Assembly (NCBI GenBank): GCA_002083515.1
Contig: LWDN01000022.1
Coordinates: forward strand, 21,054-85,053
Reading direction: 5' to 3'
DNA length: 64,000 nucleotides
Source of the DNA: Proteobacteria bacterium HN_bin10
Lineage (GTDB): Bacteria > Pseudomonadota > Alphaproteobacteria > Caulobacterales > Aquidulcibacteraceae
The notes below the pieces were generated by a model. It did not search any database and was not told where the DNA came from. It saw only the letters and a program-made list of their open reading frames with translations. The position numbers and the translations under genes were made by a program. Of this stretch, positions 43,359 through 50,619 are shown piece by piece (the stretch's first letter is position 1; the number at the start of each line of letters is the position of its first letter).

Positions 43359-44702
43359 GGTAGTGTCGGGAAAGTTCTGCAAATTGGAATCAGTCGGTCA
43401 TGGCAGGCTGGCGGTGTTCGAAGCCTCCAATCCCCGAGGGGAATCCCGCCATGACCGAAGTTCAGATTAGTCCTGCTCTGGCTGTCGCCAAAGACCTTCT
43501 CAGCGGCAATCCGGATGGCGCTTGAAAGAGCTGGTCCGCGCCGTGCTGCAGGAGGTGCTTGAGGCCGAAATGACCGAGACGATCGGCGCGGCCAGAGGCG
43601 AGCGCAGCGCCGAGCGGCGCGGCTATCGCTCGGGCGCCTATCCGCGCACCATCGTCACCCGCGTCGGCAAGATCGAATTGCGCGTGCCGCAGGATCGCGA
43701 GGGGCGCTTCTCCACCGAATTGTTCCAGCGCTATCAGCGCTCCGAGCGCTGGTTGCGGCGCTGGCGGAGATGTACGTGCAGGGCGTCTCGACGCGCAAGG
43801 TGAAGACGATCACCGAAGAGCTGTGCGGACACGCCTTCTCGGCCAGCGCCATCTCCGACATCAACAAGACGCTCGACGAAAGCCTCGAAGCTTTCGCGCG
43901 CCGGCGGCTGGAAGAGCCGTTCGCTTATCTCGTCATCGACGCCAAATACGAGAAGGTGCGCGAAGCCGGCGTCGTGCGCTCGGCCGCCGTCTTGATCGCC
44001 ATCGGCGTCGATTGGGACGGGCGCCGGCAAATGCTGGCGGTCGAGCTGGCCAACCGCGAGAGCCGCTCGGCCTGGAAGGATTTCCTCTTGGGCCTGAAAA
44101 AGCGCGGTCTTTTCGGCGTCGAGTACGTCGTCGCCGACGATCACGCAGGGCTCAGAGCCGCGGTGCGCGAAGTGCTGCCGGACGCCTATTTCCAGCGCTG
44201 CTATGTGCATTTCCTTAGGAACGCGCTCGATCATCTGCCCAGGAAGGCTGACGACGATTGCCTGCAGGAATTGCGCTGGATCTACGATCGCCGCGATCTC
44301 GCCGGCGCCAAGGCCGACCTCGCCCAATGGCTCAAGAAATGGTCGCCGCGCTATTCGAAGCTGACGACCTGGGTGGAAGAGAACATCGAGGAGACCTTCA
44401 CCTACTATCGCCTGCCCAGACAGCATCACAAGCACATGAAGTCGACCAACATGCTCGAGCGCTTCAACGAGGAGATCAAGCGGCGCACCTACGTGCTGCG
44501 CATCTTCCCCAACGCGGCCAGCTGCCTGCGCCTGGTGCGCTCGCTGGCCGTGGAGACCCACGAGAACTGGATCGAAGCCCACCGCTACCTGAACATGGAC
44601 GACCTCAAGGAGCTCAAGAAAGCCGAGCTCAGAAAGGCCGCCTGAGCCATGTCCGCCAGCCTCTCATCCGACCCGAATTTGCAGAACTTGACGCACACGA
44701 CC
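43359..44702 (+). mobile_element. IS256-family insertion sequence with 9-bp target duplication
   Basis: The element is 1344 bp. The ends are inverted repeats: left GGTAGTGT then AAGTTCTGCAAATT, right (complement) GGTCGTGT then AAGTTCTGCAAATT. Directly outside both ends is the same 9-mer TCGGAGGCG (43350-43358 and 44703-44711), the expected 8-9 bp duplication of IS256 elements. The transposase inside is broken (next entry). The element inserted between the M48 protease gene and rhlE. Confidence 0.9.
43451..44645 (+). pseudogene. IS256-family transposase, frameshifted twice
   Basis: Reading starts at ATG 43451 (MTEVQISPALAVAKDLLSG) but meets a stop at 43523, where one base is missing. The next frame (KELVRAVLQEVLEAEMTE) fails near 43750, where four bases appear lost from a GC run after QRSE; the rest (ALVAALAEMYVQGVSTRKV onward) runs to TGA at 44645. 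The DDE residues are present (D in LVIDAKY, D in VVADDHAG, E in LERFNEE). Without both repairs no full transposase is made. IS256 elements normally use one frame, so this looks like decay or sequencing error. Confidence 0.88.
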
Positions 44703-44756
44703 TCGGAGGCGCCGCGCTCCCGCCTTCAAACACCCGCACCGTGCCGGGTCCGAGGG

Positions 44757-44822
44757 GTGACACACACGCACCCCGATCGCTCGCGCGAACTTGGCGCGGT
44801 TTCCTCGGTGCGCGTGCGTCAC
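44757..44822 (-). other. long imperfect hairpin downstream of rhlE
   Basis: Arms of 16 bases, GTGACACACACGCACC (44757-44772) and GGTGCGCGTGCGTCAC (44807-44822), pair with two mismatches. Read as rhlE-strand RNA both become G-U wobble pairs, so the stem is complete. It ends 15 bases beyond the rhlE stop (44838). No U run follows, so it may protect or process the 3' end rather than terminate by itself. Confidence 0.5.
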
Positions 44823-44837
44823 CCGGTATGGGAGGAC

Positions 44838-46310
44838 TTACTTCTTCGGCCGCAGGAAGGCCGGGGTGCTGTCGCCGAAACCGGTGACGGAGGGGCCTTT
44901 GTCGTCGCGGGCGCGCTCTTCGCGCGGCGGCCGGCGTTCTTCGCGTTTTGGTTCCGGTTTGCGCTCGCTCGGCTGAACCGGTTCGGTCGAAGCGGTGGGG
45001 CGATCCTCATCGCGCTTCATGTATTTCTGCTTCTTCTCGGAGAGCCGCCGGCTGTGCTCGCGCTTGAGCTCTTCGGCGCGCCGCCCGCGTCCGCCGCGAT
45101 CGGAGGGATCGCCGAGCGCGGCTTCCGGCAGGCCGGCGATCTCCGCCTTCTCGATCGCCATGCCGGTGAGCTTCTCGATGGCGTCGAGGCTCTTCTTATC
45201 CTGCGGGCCGACGAGCGTGAACGACGCGCCTAGGCGCCCGGCGCGCCCGGTGCGGCCGATGCGGTGGACGTAATCGTCAGGCGAGCGCGGCGGCTCGTAA
45301 TTGAAGACGTGACTGACATCGGGAATGTCGAGCCCGCGCGCGGCCACATCGGAGGCGATCAGGAATTGCAAATCGCCCGAGCGGAAGCGATCCAGCGTCT
45401 TGGTGCGCAAGGATTGATCGAGGTCGCCGTGAATCGGCGCTGCATTGTAGCCATGCCGCTTGAGCGACTGCGCCACGACATCGACATCGGTCTTGCGGTT
45501 GCAGAAAATGATGGCGTTCTTGACTTGGTTGGCGTCGATCGCAGCGCGCAAGCCGGCGCGGCGTGTGCGCGGATCGCCGCCAGGCAGCATGACCACGCGC
45601 TGTGTAATCGTGGTGGCGGCGGTGGCGGGTTTGGCGACCTCGACCCGCAGCGGATTGTGCAGGAACGCTTCGGTGAGGCGGGTGATCTCCGGCGGCATGG
45701 TGGCCGAGAAGAAGAGCGTCTGGCGCGTGAACGGCGTCAGCTTGAAGATGCGTTCGATGTCGGGAATGAAGCCCATGTCGAGCATGCGGTCGGCTTCGTC
45801 GACGACCATGACTTGCACACCAGTCAGCAGCAGCTTGCCGCGCTCGAAGTGATCCAAGAGGCGCCCGGGCGTGGCGATCAGCACGTCGACGCCGCGCGCC
45901 AACAGCGCGTCCTGGTCCCCGAACGACACGCCGCCGATCAGCAACGCCTTGGTGAGCTTCTGGTATTTGCCGTACTTGTCGAAGCCTTCGGCGACTTGCG
46001 CCGCGAGTTCGCGCGTCGGCTCCAGGATGAGCGTGCGCGGCATGCGGGCGCGGGCGCGCCCGGCGGCGAGAATATCGATCATGGGCAGCGTGAAGGCGGC
46101 GGTCTTGCCAGTGCCGGTCTGGGCGATGCCCAGAATGTCGCGGCCCTTCAGCACTTCGGGAATGGCGGCGGCCTGGATCGGGGTCGGCGTGTTGTAGCCG
46201 GTCTCATGCACGGCGCGCAGTGTGTCGGGCGAAAGGCCGAGATCGTCGAAGGTTTTGGCGTGGGTCTGCGGTTCTTTGGCGCCTGCGGGCGCGGAATTCT
46301 CAGAGGACAT
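44838..46310 (-). CDS. rhlE: DEAD-box ATP-dependent RNA helicase (RhlE-like)
   Basis: A 490-residue helicase with the Q motif (TFDDLGLSP...TPIQAAAIP), AQTGTGKT, PTRELAAQV, VVDEADRMLD, FFSATMP, ARGLDIPDV and HRIGRTGRAG. The C-terminal tail (about 390-490) is highly charged and rich in Arg/Glu/Lys/Pro, ending TPAFLRPKK, as in alphaproteobacterial RhlE. It unwinds RNA in ribosome assembly or decay and is often cold-induced. Its 5' leader contains one copy of the 130-bp repeat (46356-46490). Confidence 0.92.
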   Translation of the reverse strand: MSSENSAPAGAKEPQTHAKTFDDLGLSPDTLRAVHETGYNTPTPIQAAAIPEVLKGRDILGIAQTGTGKTAAFTLPMIDILAAGRARARMPRTLILEPTRELAAQVAEGFDKYGKYQKLTKALLIGGVSFGDQDALLARGVDVLIATPGRLLDHFERGKLLLTGVQVMVVDEADRMLDMGFIPDIERIFKLTPFTRQTLFFSATMPPEITRLTEAFLHNPLRVEVAKPATAATTITQRVVMLPGGDPRTRRAGLRAAIDANQVKNAIIFCNRKTDVDVVAQSLKRHGYNAAPIHGDLDQSLRTKTLDRFRSGDLQFLIASDVAARGLDIPDVSHVFNYEPPRSPDDYVHRIGRTGRAGRLGASFTLVGPQDKKSLDAIEKLTGMAIEKAEIAGLPEAALGDPSDRGGRGRRAEELKREHSRRLSEKKQKYMKRDEDRPTASTEPVQPSERKPEPKREERRPPREERARDDKGPSVTGFGDSTPAFLRPKK

Positions 46311-46355
46311 TCAATCTCACTTGAGGGCCGCGTTTCGCGCGAGGCGCGAACCGCG

Positions 46356-46490
46356 GGCCGCTTGGGTTGGCGCTCTCGGCCCCGAAATCTCCGGATTGAG
46401 AAGGAGGGGCGTCCAGCTGAGGGCGAGCACGCCCTTCAGGCGCGCACAACGGACAGCGCGGAAGTGGCGGGATTTGTGGGGAAAGTCAAT
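46356..46490 (+). repeat. dispersed ~130-bp repeat, copy A
   Basis: It runs from GGCCGCTTGGG to GGGGAAAGTCAAT. Copy B lies at 48266-48396 in the same orientation and is about 85-90% identical by eye, with a few indels. A shared internal palindrome is GAGGGCGAGCACGCCCTT-like. This copy lies upstream of rhlE and downstream of the small gene at 46520, both read leftward. No protein is assigned to it. Confidence 0.8.
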
Positions 46491-46519
46491 CAATGGAAGA
46501 GTCGCAGGCGCGCTTTTGC

Positions 46520-46708
46520 TTAGGTGGCTTGTTCCAGCGCCTTCACCACGTCGGCGATAGAACCGGCAACCGTTTCCGTCGCGGCGATGCTGCGGAAGAG
46601 GATGATGGTCTTGCCGTGGCTATCGCGTACGGCGGCCACCTCGCCTGGGTTAATGTGGACTTCGAGCCGGGCATCCGTGGCGGAGGTGAACTTCACAAAC
46701 TTGGTCAT
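46520..46708 (-). CDS. small hypothetical protein, 62 aa (weakly FlbD-like)
   Basis: A 62-residue soluble protein beginning MTKFVKFTSATDARLEVHINPGEVAAVRDS with an AGGAGCA ribosome site. The alternation of short strands, INPGEV and the late GSIADVVKALEQ recall small flagellar regulators of the FlbD type, but the match is weak and no flagellar gene is near. It is better called unknown. It opens the small-gene cassette between the two 130-bp repeats. Confidence 0.6.
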   Translation of the reverse strand: MTKFVKFTSATDARLEVHINPGEVAAVRDSHGKTIILFRSIAATETVAGSIADVVKALEQAT

Positions 46709-46926
46709 GGGACTGCTCCTGCCGACTCAAGCCGGCTTAGAGCTTATGGGCGCAATGCCCCGCTCATGCATGGACCAAGTCAGAAACGCCTCAAAACCAA
46801 GGGCCTGCGAAATAATCCAACATCGCGACGCCGAACGTGTTAGGGTGAGCCATCAGCAACAAGAACGACTGCTTTGCGCCGCCCGCGACGGGCGGTCGCG
46901 GCAGCGCGTGCGTACGAAGGACACAG

Positions 46927-47133
46927 ATGCCGATCCCAGGTGAAATGTTGAAGGGCGGCTGGGGCGTCCTGCGTCTGCAGCCTTGGCATCTCGCGGGCGT
47001 GTTCACCTCGAGCGCCGAAGCGGAGAGCTTGGCGCACAGGTTGGGGCCCGCATACACGGTCAAGTATGGCGAACACACGCCAGGATCCTCCGATTTCAGC
47101 TTCACGAGTTCGCCCAGTTCCTCAACCGTTTGA
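46927..47133 (+). CDS. small hypothetical protein, 68 aa
   Basis: A 68-residue frame with an AAGGA ribosome site about 7 bases before ATG 46927. It reads MPIPGEMLKGGWGVLRLQPW, then AGVFTSSAEAESLAHRLGPAYTVKYGEH, then a Ser-rich tail. It looks like a small alpha/beta protein followed by a flexible end. The family is unknown. It is 13 bases upstream of the next small gene on the same strand. Confidence 0.5.
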   Translation: MPIPGEMLKGGWGVLRLQPWHLAGVFTSSAEAESLAHRLGPAYTVKYGEHTPGSSDFSFTSSPSSSTV

Positions 47134-47146
47134 AGTAGGACCCCCG

Positions 47147-47356
47147 ATGCCCTTCATTGTGAATTCGTCGCCCGGCGCGGGCCTCCGCTTCGAACCGAGC
47201 GCCACCCTTCCTGACGCGAAGTCCGCGCTCGGCTGGGCCGCGGGGCTGGAACGGCGCGGCATGCGCCTCATCCGCATACGCGACACGAGCACCGGTAACG
47301 TGTTCGACGAACGCGGTCTGCGCGAAGAGATTAAGCGGATGCAGACGCCGGCATGA
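47147..47356 (+). CDS. small hypothetical protein, 69 aa
   Basis: A 69-residue protein from ATG 47147 with an AGTAGGA ribosome site. It reads MPFIVNSSPGAGLRFEPSA and ends DERGLREEIKRMQTPA, a likely strand-helix-strand-helix unit. Its stop overlaps the next gene by 4 bases (ATGA), which argues that both are real. The family is unknown. Confidence 0.65.
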   Translation: MPFIVNSSPGAGLRFEPSATLPDAKSALGWAAGLERRGMRLIRIRDTSTGNVFDERGLREEIKRMQTPA

Positions 47357-47547
47357 GCAAGCTTCGTCTGCTTCAGGCGGCGACCGACGCCGACAAAGCC
47401 TGGATGGCGGAAGTCAGGTCGCAGTTCGGCGATCGCGAAGCAGGCATGGCGCGCTTCCATGGCCTCGCGAACGGCGAGCCGGGAACGCGCTTGCGCGAAC
47501 TCTACGACCACTATGTCAAGACGCGCGACGCCTACAACGCGCAGTAA
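47353..47547 (+). CDS. small hypothetical protein, 64 aa
   Basis: A 64-residue, helical, charged protein (MSKLRLLQAATDADKAWMAEVRSQFGDREA ... YDHYVKTRDAYNAQ), coupled to the previous gene by ATGA. No cysteine, signal or membrane segment. The function is unknown. It is followed by 48 bases and then the fasciclin-domain gene. Confidence 0.65.
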   Translation: MSKLRLLQAATDADKAWMAEVRSQFGDREAGMARFHGLANGEPGTRLRELYDHYVKTRDAYNAQ

Positions 47548-47595
47548 CGATCAGAGCGCCGGGCGCGTGCGCCACGCGCCAGGGAGCAAACGATC

Positions 47596-48030
47596 ATGAG
47601 CGCATTGTCTGTCGTCAGCGTCGCTGACCGCACCGGCTTCCGAATTTTCGCCAACGCCCTGCGTTCGAGCGCACATTTCGCCAAACTGGAAGGCGCGGGA
47701 CCGTTCACGGTGTTCGCGCCGACGGACGCCGCGTTCGAGGCGCTGCCGCAGGCCAGGCGCGACGCTCTGTTGAGCGACGCTTCAGGCGAACTCAGCGATT
47801 TGCTGGGCTATCACATCGCGCCTGGACGGGTGGCGTCGTCGCGCTTTGTCGGGAGACGCATCAGGGCGGTGATGAGCGCCGGCGGGGACGTGATTATCGA
47901 GGGCCGTTCGGGCGGATTGCGCGTCAATGCGGCGCGCATGTGCAAGCCTGATCTCGACGCGCGCAATGGCGTCGTGCATGGCATCGATGCGCTGCTCTGG
48001 CCCCGTCAAATGGCGGCGGTGATTTCGTGA
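47596..48030 (+). CDS. fasciclin (FAS1)-domain protein without signal peptide
   Basis: A 144-residue single FAS1 domain: FRIFANALRSSAHFAKLEGAGPFTVFAPTDAAFEALP and LLGYHIAPGRVASS and the C-terminal NGVVHGIDALLWP. FAS1 domains normally mediate extracellular adhesion, yet this one has no signal peptide, so it may be cytosolic or the start may be elsewhere. An AGGGAG ribosome site supports ATG 47596. The end overlaps the cold-shock-like gene by 4 bases. Confidence 0.85.
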   Translation: MSALSVVSVADRTGFRIFANALRSSAHFAKLEGAGPFTVFAPTDAAFEALPQARRDALLSDASGELSDLLGYHIAPGRVASSRFVGRRIRAVMSAGGDVIIEGRSGGLRVNAARMCKPDLDARNGVVHGIDALLWPRQMAAVIS

Positions 48031-48236
48031 AGGGCGCGGTCAAATCCTACGATGCCCGTCGCGGCTCTGGGATGATCTCGCGCGACGACGGTCGCCCCGA
48101 CGTCGCAGTTTATGCGAATGAACTCGAAAACGCGGGCTTCGCGCGTATCGAGAATGGCGAGCGGCTGAGCTTCGACCTGAAGACAGACCTGGCGCTCAAG
48201 CGCTCGTTTGCGGTGAACCTGCGAAGGATCGGCTAG
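48027..48236 (+). CDS. degenerate cold-shock-domain protein
   Basis: A 69-residue protein starting at GTG inside the FAS1 gene stop (GTGA). Its length and spacing fit CspA-type OB folds (GAVKSYDARRGSGMIS ... DVAVYANELENAGF ... ENGERLSFDL), but the nucleic-acid-binding aromatics are mostly gone: the usual KWFN is KSYD, KGFGFI is RGSGMI and DVFVH is DVAVY. It may no longer bind RNA in the usual way. Co-translation with a FAS1 protein is unexplained. Confidence 0.75.
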   Translation: MKGAVKSYDARRGSGMISRDDGRPDVAVYANELENAGFARIENGERLSFDLKTDLALKRSFAVNLRRIG

Positions 48237-48265
48237 GCCGTTTCTCGTTGGTGGCATGAGGCGGC

Positions 48266-48396
48266 GGCCGCCTAATCGGCGCCCTCAGCCCCGAAGTTCC
48301 CGGATTGAGAAGGAGGGCGTCCAGCTGAGGGCAAGCGCGCCCTTCAGGCGCGCACAACGGACAGCGGAAATGGCGGGATTTTCGGGGAAAGTCAAT
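48266..48396 (+). repeat. dispersed ~130-bp repeat, copy B
   Basis: The second copy of the element at 46356-46490, same orientation, starting GGCCGCCTAAT and ending GGGGAAAGTCAAT. It lies 29 bases after the cold-shock-like gene. The two copies bracket the cassette of six small genes at 46520-48236. Confidence 0.8.
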
Positions 48397-48709
48397 GTAG
48401 AACGCCGGTATGAAGCCGGAAGACTACACCCCGGAGAACATTTGCTCGAGGCTTGGCTTAGAGTTCGCGCAATCGTGGCGGCGAGGATTGCCTGCGAAGC
48501 AACTTAGAGTTTGCTCTTGCCGTCATTCCATTCTGCGATCTGCATCACCTTGAGCAAAGGCGAAGAAGGCGGGACTTCCTTAGAAGCCACCATCGGCGGA
48601 CCGCTGCTCACGGCGAGCAATTTCTCTATCGTTTCCTTCAGTGATGTTGAACGACAGCTAAGCACGGGCGTTTCCTTTCGGAGCGCGGCCCGGGGTCACC
48701 CTCGATGGC
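48397..48709. other. stretch without a supported gene
   Basis: Only a 47-codon frame (48410-48553, beginning MKPEDYTPENICSRLGLEF) is visible, without a ribosome site or conserved motif. Base composition is lower in GC than the neighbours. It may be a remnant of lost sequence. No promoter or terminator could be assigned. Confidence 0.3.
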
Positions 48710-48901
48710 ATGCGGGTTTTCATTGCCTACCGATCAGGCCAAGCAGAGGCGCGTGCAAGTGGCTTTCCCAACACGCACGATCCGCTGCGGGACGTCGTAA
48801 AGGGCCTGCTGCAGTCGACTTGGCAGGCCATTGAGGTCGAGCGCGTACGAGCAGCGCTCGAACACGCCGGGCGATATGTGAATGTCAAGCTGTCGGACTA
48901 A
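48710..48901 (+). CDS. possible 63-aa protein
   Basis: From ATG 48710 a 63-residue frame reads MRVFIAYRSGQAEARASGF and ends EHAGRYVNVKLSD. The stop lies inside the first bases of the duplicated parE tail, so the natural end of any ancestral gene has probably been lost. Without a ribosome site or family match it may be chance. Confidence 0.25.
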   Translation: MRVFIAYRSGQAEARASGFPNTHDPLRDVVKGLLQSTWQAIEVERVRAALEHAGRYVNVKLSD

Positions 48902-48972
48902 ACATCAACATCCGCCACGAACTTTGCGTTCGCCTGGATGTAGTCGAAGCGCTTCTCGGCTTTCTCGCCCAT
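48898..48972 (-). pseudogene. stranded duplicate of the parE 3' end
   Basis: Read leftward, 24 codons plus TAG give MGEKAEKRFDYIQANAKFV then ADVDV, the same as the last 24 residues of parE (50620-50694) except Glu for Lys at the third position. The nucleotide match extends over 77 bases with 8 differences. Six differences are silent in the parE frame, one changes Lys to Glu and one changes the stop codon (TAG for TAA). Homology ends abruptly where the REP arm begins at 48975. The rest of the gene copy is missing. Confidence 0.85.
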
Positions 48973-48974
48973 CA

Positions 48975-49106
48975 ATATGGACCGCCGGCGCCCTCGCCGG
49001 CAGCACGGGTTGGGCAAGACCCCGACGCGTCCTGCGTTGCACCACGGTCCATGCCGGCGGGGGCGCCGGCGGTCCATATTTGTTGCGGTCCATATTGGCG
49101 GTCCAC
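48975..49106. repeat. REP inverted pair 3' of the RAYT gene
   Basis: Arm ATATGGACCGCCGGCGCCC (from about 48976) faces its complement GGGCGCCGGCGGTCCATAT (ending near 49079). Two more partial GCGGTCCA units follow to 49106. The arms match those at 17311-17450 and 50514-50619. The pair sits directly beyond the end of the leftward-read RAYT gene. Confidence 0.85.
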
Positions 49107-49119
49107 TTGCTGGTCCACC

Positions 49120-49581
49120 TTACTGACCATGGCGGCGCCAGGCGGCGGAGGAGTAGGACCAGTCTTCGGCGCGCTGGACGAGGTTGGCGGTGACGGGGTT
49201 GCGCTCGACGTATTCTACCGTCCAGGCGAATTGATCATCCGAACGCATGAAACGGTCGAAATACTCGCGCCGCCACAGCGCGCCTTTGCGGTTTTCGCGC
49301 TTGTTGATGGCGTGGGATGTCACCGACTTCCACGCCTGCACTATGTCGGCGAGCGGATGGCCATCGAATTGTTCGACGACAACGTGAACGTGCGTGGGCA
49401 TAACGCACCACGCAGCGAGGGCATAGTGTTCGCCGTCGCCGTGCAGGAGGCAGCGTTGGACTTCGGCCGCGTGACAAGGTTTCGCGAGTAAGCGGGTGCC
49501 GTGATTGGCGTCTAGCTCGCGGTCCGCCCAGTCGGCACGCTTGGCGGGATCAACGATGGCGGCGGGGATCGCCTTCGGCAT
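49120..49581 (-). CDS. REP-associated tyrosine transposase (RAYT, Y1-type)
   Basis: A 153-residue IS200/IS605-like Y1 nuclease with the HUH metal site H64-V-H66 (MPTHVHVVV) and catalytic Y107 in WRREYFDRF, followed by VEYVERNPVTANLV and a short Trp-rich end (DWSYSSAAW). Y1 enzymes of this subgroup cut single-stranded DNA at REP palindromes and are single-copy and flanked by them, as here. The N-terminal part is short compared with many RAYTs but all catalytic residues are present. A GGCAT start at 49581 is used. Confidence 0.9.
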   Translation of the reverse strand: MPKAIPAAIVDPAKRADWADRELDANHGTRLLAKPCHAAEVQRCLLHGDGEHYALAAWCVMPTHVHVVVEQFDGHPLADIVQAWKSVTSHAINKRENRKGALWRREYFDRFMRSDDQFAWTVEYVERNPVTANLVQRAEDWSYSSAAWRRHGQ

Positions 49582-49613
49582 GGCGTCCGCTAGACCGAAA
49601 ATGATGTGTTGGA

Positions 49614-50377
49614 CTAGGTAGTGGACTCATAAGCTCTGGTCCACAGCCGGGCTGAGGCGAGTGCGACGGCGGCGAGGAAGTTGCGCGCGAGTTTTTCGAA
49701 GCGTGTGGCGATGCGCCTGAAATGCTTAAGTTTGCAGAAGAAGCGCTCGACCAAATTGCGCTGGCGATAGATGCGCCGGTTGACCGAGCGGTGGATCACG
49801 CGCTGGCGGGTTGAGGGGATGTGGGCTTTGGCGCCTGAAGCGCGGATGAGGTCAAGCAAAGCATCAGCGTCGTAGCCGCGATCGGCGATGACATGGCGGC
49901 AGTTCAATCCGGCCAGGAGTCCGGGAGCGGCGCGCAGATCGTGCGCTTGGCCCGCCGTCAGCATCAATCGAACCGGCAAACCGTTTTCATCGACGACCGC
50001 GTTGATCTTGGTGCTCAGTCCGCCACGAGAACGGCCGATGGCGTGATCTTCGCCCCCTTTTTTCCGCCGGCGGCGTGTTGGTGGGCGCGGATGATCGAAG
50101 AATCGATGAAGGCCATCGAGTGTGGCGACTTCGCCGCCAACGTCTCGAAAATCTTGACCCACACGCCAGCTTTGGCCCAGCGGTTGAAGCGGTTGTAGAC
50201 GGTCGTATAGGGGCCATAGCGCTCTGGCAGATCGCGCCACGGCGAACCGGTGCGCAGTACGTAGAAAATGCCGTTGATCACGCGTCGGTCATTCACCCGC
50301 GCCACGCCGCGCGGCTTGTTCGGCAACAGCGGCCTGATCAGACCCCACTCCGCATCGCTCAAATCGAAACGCGCCAT
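49614..50377 (-). CDS. IS5-family transposase, OrfA/OrfB joined by -1 frameshift
   Basis: OrfA starts at ATG 50377 (MARFDLSDAEWGLIRPLLP, with GGAGGGTGAG upstream) and would end at 50015. OrfB (from about 50063 to the stop at 49614-49616) is in the -1 frame. The frames meet at A-AAA-AAG (complement of 50057-50063), the typical slippery site of IS427-type elements. The joined product has the DDE residues: D in FIDSSIIRAH, D in IADRGYD and E in LVERFFCKL. The final TAG lies in the flanking CTA, so the stop may come from the target site. Confidence 0.88.
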
Positions 50378-50447
50378 CTCACCCTCCGATACGAAAGAGT
50401 GAATCAGCATTCGCAGAGCCTGTGAATCCCGTTTATGGGTACAGAAT
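49617..50447 (-). mobile_element. IS5-family (IS427-group) insertion sequence
   Basis: An 831-bp element between the RAYT gene and a REP pair. The likely ends are imperfect 18-bp inverted repeats (GGTAGTGGACTCATAAGC left; complement of right GATTCTGTACCCATAAAC, 12 of 18 matching). Each end is flanked by CTA (49614-49616 and 50448-50450), a plausible 3-bp target duplication. The boundaries are therefore approximate by a few bases. It carries a two-frame transposase. Confidence 0.75.
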
Positions 50448-50513
50448 CTAACCCTCGCTCGTCGCAGTGCGGGAGATAGCCGCGTGAGCGCCAACCTGTG
50501 TGACCCATCTCGA

Positions 50514-50619
50514 AAATATGGACTGCCGGCGCCCTCGCGGGCAACACTGTACAGAGTCACGTTTGTCGTAGGGCAAGGTTGGCGCGCCGATGCCGGCGGG
50601 GGGGCGCCGGCGGTCCAGA
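50514..50619. repeat. REP inverted pair directly after the parE stop
   Basis: Arm ATATGGACTGCCGGCGCCC faces GGGGCGCCGGCGGTCCAGA, ending one base before the parE stop complement at 50620. The same arms occur at 48975 beside the duplicated parE tail. The position just 3' of a gene is usual for REP elements. Confidence 0.82.

Noticed and set aside
43451..44645. Programmed frameshifting in the IS256 transposase
   Set aside because: Two separate shifts would be needed, neither at a slippery sequence, and this family normally uses one frame.
46222..46560. A 112-codon frame across repeat copy A
   Set aside because: It is produced by the dispersed repeat and rhlE antisense sequence; the same peptide appears at copy B and has no independent support.
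48975..50619. CRISPR array formed by the repeated palindromes
   Set aside because: The repeats occur as inverted pairs with no regular spacers and no cas genes; they are REP elements.
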